From Anaerolineales bacterium (GTDB lineage: Bacteria; Chloroflexota; Anaerolineae; Anaerolineales; E44-bin32), in NCBI GenBank assembly GCA_030668545.1, contig DAOUTT010000086.1:1-7891 (forward strand): a stretch of DNA of 7,891 bases. The letters run 5' to 3'. Below are positions 6,102 through 7,891 of this stretch, piece by piece. A program made the translations under genes and the position numbers. Under the pieces are notes generated by a model. The model saw only the letters and a list, made by a program, of their open reading frames with translations. It was not told the origin of the DNA and ran no database searches. Positions within the stretch are counted from its first letter, which is position 1. Every line of letters starts with the position of its first letter.

Positions 6102-7286
6102 TTATAACCTGTGTTGTTTGCGCTGTCCGGTGAGCTGTTTTGTAAGCGCTTTTTGAGATTGTGTCGGGCGCAGACCGTGCCCGAGGAGTGTCCGTTGCAG
6201 CATATCTTCAAAAGCAGCTCGCTCTTGCGCAGGGATAACTGCCAACTCATGGGCTCGCACCAGTGTATAGGGGAACCCTCCTGTCGTCTGGCAATCCTTC
6301 AAAATACCGGCATGAACGCGATTAAGCAGTTCGGGGTCTTGCGCGACCCAGGTCGGGATTTCGACGCGCACAACCGAGCCGTCGGCGTCAGTATTCAGAT
6401 AGAAGAAATGGACTTCATGACCGGCCGTGCGGAAGTCGCGATTTAGGGGTGATGCAGAAATGAAGAGCGGGCTGCGATGACCGGGCGGCAGCAATTTGGT
6501 GAAAATCGCCCGGTCTGTTAAACCGCGGAAGGGGGTAAGGCGTAGCGTTTCCTGGGTAATCTGATCATCTGGCAGCCCAGCAAGGTGGATTAATGCGAGC
6601 ACACTTACGCTCCGGGGGCGGTCGATGAAACCGGCCAGGCCAGTCTTAGAGGAGCGCAAACGATCGAGCAGTTTCAGGTACTGCTGGAGGTAAAGATCGG
6701 TCTCCCGAGATGTCGATCCGCCGGTTTGAAGTGCCATCCACAGTAGAAGGCTGTTGTCTAGAATCGCGAGAGTCTGTTCACCAGCCAGGCTTTCAGCTAT
6801 TTCTGCAAGAATTTTCATCTCGGCGACATCCCGGCGCAGGTTTACATAAGCATTCTGGACAGGATGATCTGCTTCGTCGTACAGGTCCTCAAGTTCAAAA
6901 AAGAGCTGGGATTCCTGTTGGATCGTGGGGGCTTTGCCGCTGCCGTGTGAAACTACGATGCTGCCAATATTAATGAGGTAATAAAACGCGGCTGCGTGGC
7001 GATCCGGATAGATCTGTGAGCCATCGGCGCCGATCACGTGGAGACTCTGCGGGGCTGTAGGTGGCGGGAATGTCAGATTGAGCGTTTCTTCGGTAGGGAT
7101 TGCGCCTGTCCAGCGATTCCCCGCCTTCTTAATCTTGGATTGAAGCTCGGAGTGATCGAGTTCGGCCGTGAAGTGCAGTGCTTTAATGGCTTTTGGGATC
7201 ATCGCGGATACCTGAAGACTCCGCTCATAGAGGGCTTGGCCAAGCTCTTGCATCTGGGGAAGTAAGGAAGGCAAGTGGATTCCCAT
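6102..7286 (-). CDS. nurA: NurA-domain nuclease, partner of HerA
   Basis: This protein has 394 residues from ATG 7286. It carries the NurA domain, an RNase H-like 5'-3' exonuclease and endonuclease that works in a ring with HerA to resect DNA ends. The first metal-binding aspartate is Asp88 in VIGADGSQIYPDR, and the second is Asp177 in LAILDNSLLLW (DN here rather than the common DG). Later conserved blocks are AGFIDRPRS (about 218-226), VEIPTW and the C-terminal YTLVRAHELAVI with Tyr340 and His346. An N-terminal helical stretch (residues 5-55) precedes the domain. The reading frame extends 10 codons upstream to TTG 7316, but that codon sits inside the -10 box, so ATG 7286 was chosen; only a weak GAAAG lies 9 bases before it. 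It is the first gene of the nurA-HAS-herA operon, with its own promoter and a LexA-type operator. Confidence 0.9.
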   Translation of the reverse strand: MGIHLPSLLPQMQELGQALYERSLQVSAMIPKAIKALHFTAELDHSELQSKIKKAGNRWTGAIPTEETLNLTFPPPTAPQSLHVIGADGSQIYPDRHAAAFYYLINIGSIVVSHGSGKAPTIQQESQLFFELEDLYDEADHPVQNAYVNLRRDVAEMKILAEIAESLAGEQTLAILDNSLLLWMALQTGGSTSRETDLYLQQYLKLLDRLRSSKTGLAGFIDRPRSVSVLALIHLAGLPDDQITQETLRLTPFRGLTDRAIFTKLLPPGHRSPLFISASPLNRDFRTAGHEVHFFYLNTDADGSVVRVEIPTWVAQDPELLNRVHAGILKDCQTTGGFPYTLVRAHELAVIPAQERAAFEDMLQRTLLGHGLRPTQSQKALTKQLTGQRKQHRL

Positions 7287-7299
7287 AGTGTTTATCTTT

Positions 7300-7313
7300 C
7301 GAACAACTGTTCG
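7300..7313. promoter_or_regulatory. LexA (SOS) box of the Gram-positive type in front of nurA
   Basis: CGAACAACTGTTCG is a perfect match to the LexA/DinR box CGAACRNNYGTTYG and is palindromic over six bases per half. It lies between the nurA -10 box (7321-7316) and the start codon (7286), covering the predicted transcription start near 7309, a typical repressor position. The match is read directly from the sequence; that this organism has a LexA recognising this form is inference. Confidence 0.6.
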
Positions 7314-7315
7314 CA

Positions 7316-7343
7316 ATTATAGTCTAAGACCTAGTGAAGGCAA
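7316..7343 (-). promoter_or_regulatory. Promoter of the nurA-HAS-herA operon
   Basis: On the minus strand a -35 box TTGCCT (7343-7338, four of six) and a perfect -10 TATAAT (7321-7316) are separated by 16 bases. Transcription would begin near 7309, giving a leader of about 23 bases before ATG 7286. The LexA-type box sits across the start point. Confidence 0.65.
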
Positions 7344-7353
7344 TCTCGTCCGC

Positions 7354-7382
7354 TTGACCCGCATAGTACCGCGGTCTACAAT
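7354..7382 (+). promoter_or_regulatory. Strong sigma-70-type promoter for the rightward pair
   Basis: TTGACC (7354-7359) and TACAAT (7377-7382) each match five of six consensus bases with the ideal 17-base spacer. Transcription would start near 7389, leaving a leader of about 95 bases before GTG 7485 that includes the palindrome at 7439-7463. Its -35 begins only 11 bases from the -35 of the opposing nurA promoter. Confidence 0.6.
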
Positions 7383-7438
7383 CGAGCGGTGTGACTGCGC
7401 TCCCCTATTTTTGCTGTGGAGCACGGTTGTTTCCGGCG

Positions 7439-7463
7439 CGCGCGGTATATGCTATACTGCGCG
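7439..7463. promoter_or_regulatory. Palindromic operator candidate over a second, extended -10 promoter
   Basis: CGCGCGGTATA (7439-7449) and TATACTGCGCG (7453-7463) pair at 10 of 11 positions, with G-T the only mismatch, around a TGC centre. The right half contains an extended -10, TGC-TATACT (7450-7458), which would start transcription near 7465, about 20 bases before GTG 7485. Such overlap is typical of a TetR-like or similar dimeric repressor site. In RNA from the upstream promoter it would be a stable hairpin. No regulator gene is visible. Confidence 0.5.
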
Positions 7464-7468
7464 GCGAT

Positions 7469-7479
7469 GGAGGGAAGGA
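7469..7479 (+). promoter_or_regulatory. Ribosome binding site that decides the GTG 7485 start
   Basis: GGAGGG and AAGGA run together at 7469-7479, ending 5 bases before GTG 7485. They overlap and follow the in-frame ATG at 7467, so they cannot serve it. They therefore point to GTG 7485 as the start. Confidence 0.65.
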
Positions 7480-7484
7480 TAAAG

Positions 7485-7718
7485 GTGCAGCGAAGACTTG
7501 CTCGAATACTTCGTCGATCTGGGCTGGGCGGATTAGTCGCGGCTTTTCTCGACGCTGGTGGACCAATTTTGCCATTGGGCGCTCAAGCGGCGTATCTACT
7601 CAACCCCTTCATGAGTGGTCCTTCTGGAACATGGAATGAATTCGGCAAAATAATGGAAGATCCGGACGCTGTCTCGGAGCTGATTGTGTTGCTCAGGAAG
7701 AAGGAAGAACCCCAATGA
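7485..7718 (+). CDS. 77-residue protein of unknown function, first of a coupled pair
   Basis: I do not recognise this protein. From GTG 7485 it has a basic N-terminus (QRRLARILRRS), a moderately hydrophobic middle at about residues 14-43 (GLGGLVAAFLDAGGP and GAQAAYLLNPF), and an acidic helical tail (EDPDAVSELIVLLRKKEE). This suggests a small peripheral or single-span membrane protein with the basic end inside. The reading frame extends upstream to GTG 7416 and ATG 7467, but the ribosome binding site and the -10 box at 7453-7458 favour 7485. An ATG at 7467 would be leaderless from that promoter. Its stop overlaps the next start by four bases (ATGA), so the two are translationally coupled and probably act together. 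Confidence 0.65.
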   Translation: MQRRLARILRRSGLGGLVAAFLDAGGPILPLGAQAAYLLNPFMSGPSGTWNEFGKIMEDPDAVSELIVLLRKKEEPQ

Positions 7719-7891
7719 GCGGTGTGGATCTACCCGGTCTCATTATCCTGCTGCTGTTCGTCGGTCTTCTGGTTTTTTTCATGACCATCGATCAACGGCG
7801 GCCTGCGACTTTCCGGCCCATCAGAGGCTATGAAGCTTTAAAGGGAGCGATCGAGCGCGCTGTCGAGGCAGGGGAGCGAGTTCACTTGTCA
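7715..7891 (+). CDS. DUF6754-like membrane-anchored protein, C-terminus cut by window edge
   Basis: The first 59 residues are visible. Residues 6-23 (LPGLIILLLFVGLLVFFM) form a membrane anchor. A short basic linker follows (DQRRPATFRPI), then the start of a soluble domain (GYEALKGAIERAVEAGERVHLS). A short anchor, then Arg-x-Ile-x-x-(Y/F)-EAL, then a helix leading to a G-x-x-(V/I)-H-(L/V)-S strand, is what I recall from DUF6754 proteins of Chloroflexota, whose function is unknown. The match is from memory and partial. AAGGAA at 7701-7706, 8 bases before ATG 7715, is the ribosome binding site. The start overlaps the previous stop by four bases. Confidence 0.65.
   Translation, partial: MSGVDLPGLIILLLFVGLLVFFMTIDQRRPATFRPIRGYEALKGAIERAVEAGERVHLS

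Noticed and set aside
3769..7286. HerA-based anti-phage defence island
   Set aside because: The HerA has a normal HAS barrel and pairs with NurA, not with SIR2, DUF4297 or another effector; no other defence gene is present.
7287..7316. TTG 7316 as start of nurA
   Set aside because: Its first base is the last base of the perfect TATAAT, so it would not be in the transcript.
7416..7484. Longer versions of the 77-residue protein from GTG 7416 or ATG 7467
   Set aside because: They cross the extended -10 and lack a usable ribosome binding site; the strong site points to GTG 7485.

Overview
This window looks like chromosomal DNA from an uncultured or little-studied bacterium of the Chloroflexota (Anaerolineae-like). 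That is an inference from gene content: a NurA/HAS-barrel/HerA gene set, a COG4277-type radical SAM protein, a DUF6754-like protein start and a TP-rich lipoprotein. The base composition is roughly balanced. No rRNA, tRNA, CRISPR array, transposase or phage gene was seen.

Layout. At the left edge a minus-strand lipoprotein gene runs out of the window. Rightwards, on the plus strand, come a 35-residue lysine-rich protein with a hairpin terminator, a four-helix membrane protein, and a class II (FucA-like) aldolase. The aldolase converges on a minus-strand radical SAM/helix-hairpin-helix gene, and a bidirectional terminator separates the two. Upstream of the radical SAM gene is a gap of about 300 bp holding three copies of a hairpin-forming intergenic repeat. 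Next is a minus-strand operon transcribed nurA, a stand-alone HAS-barrel-like gene, then herA. At the right edge the operon is divergent from a plus-strand pair: a 77-residue protein of unknown function and the start of a DUF6754-like membrane-anchored protein.

The DNA-end-processing operon is the centre of interest. HerA is a hexameric DNA-pumping ATPase and NurA a nuclease; together they resect DNA ends. The protein encoded between them resembles the N-terminal HAS-barrel region of HerA over its whole first part, so it may be a third subunit. A good promoter precedes nurA, and a perfect match to the Gram-positive-type LexA (SOS) box, CGAAC-N4-GTTCG, lies over its predicted transcription start. 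This suggests that the operon is induced by DNA damage. The plus-strand pair on the other side has its own two candidate promoters, one of them buried in a 25-bp near-perfect palindrome that looks like a repressor operator.

Several starts were revised. nurA is placed at ATG 7286 rather than an upstream TTG that lies inside the promoter. The HAS-barrel gene is placed at ATG 6090, and the 77-residue gene at GTG 7485 behind a strong ribosome binding site.
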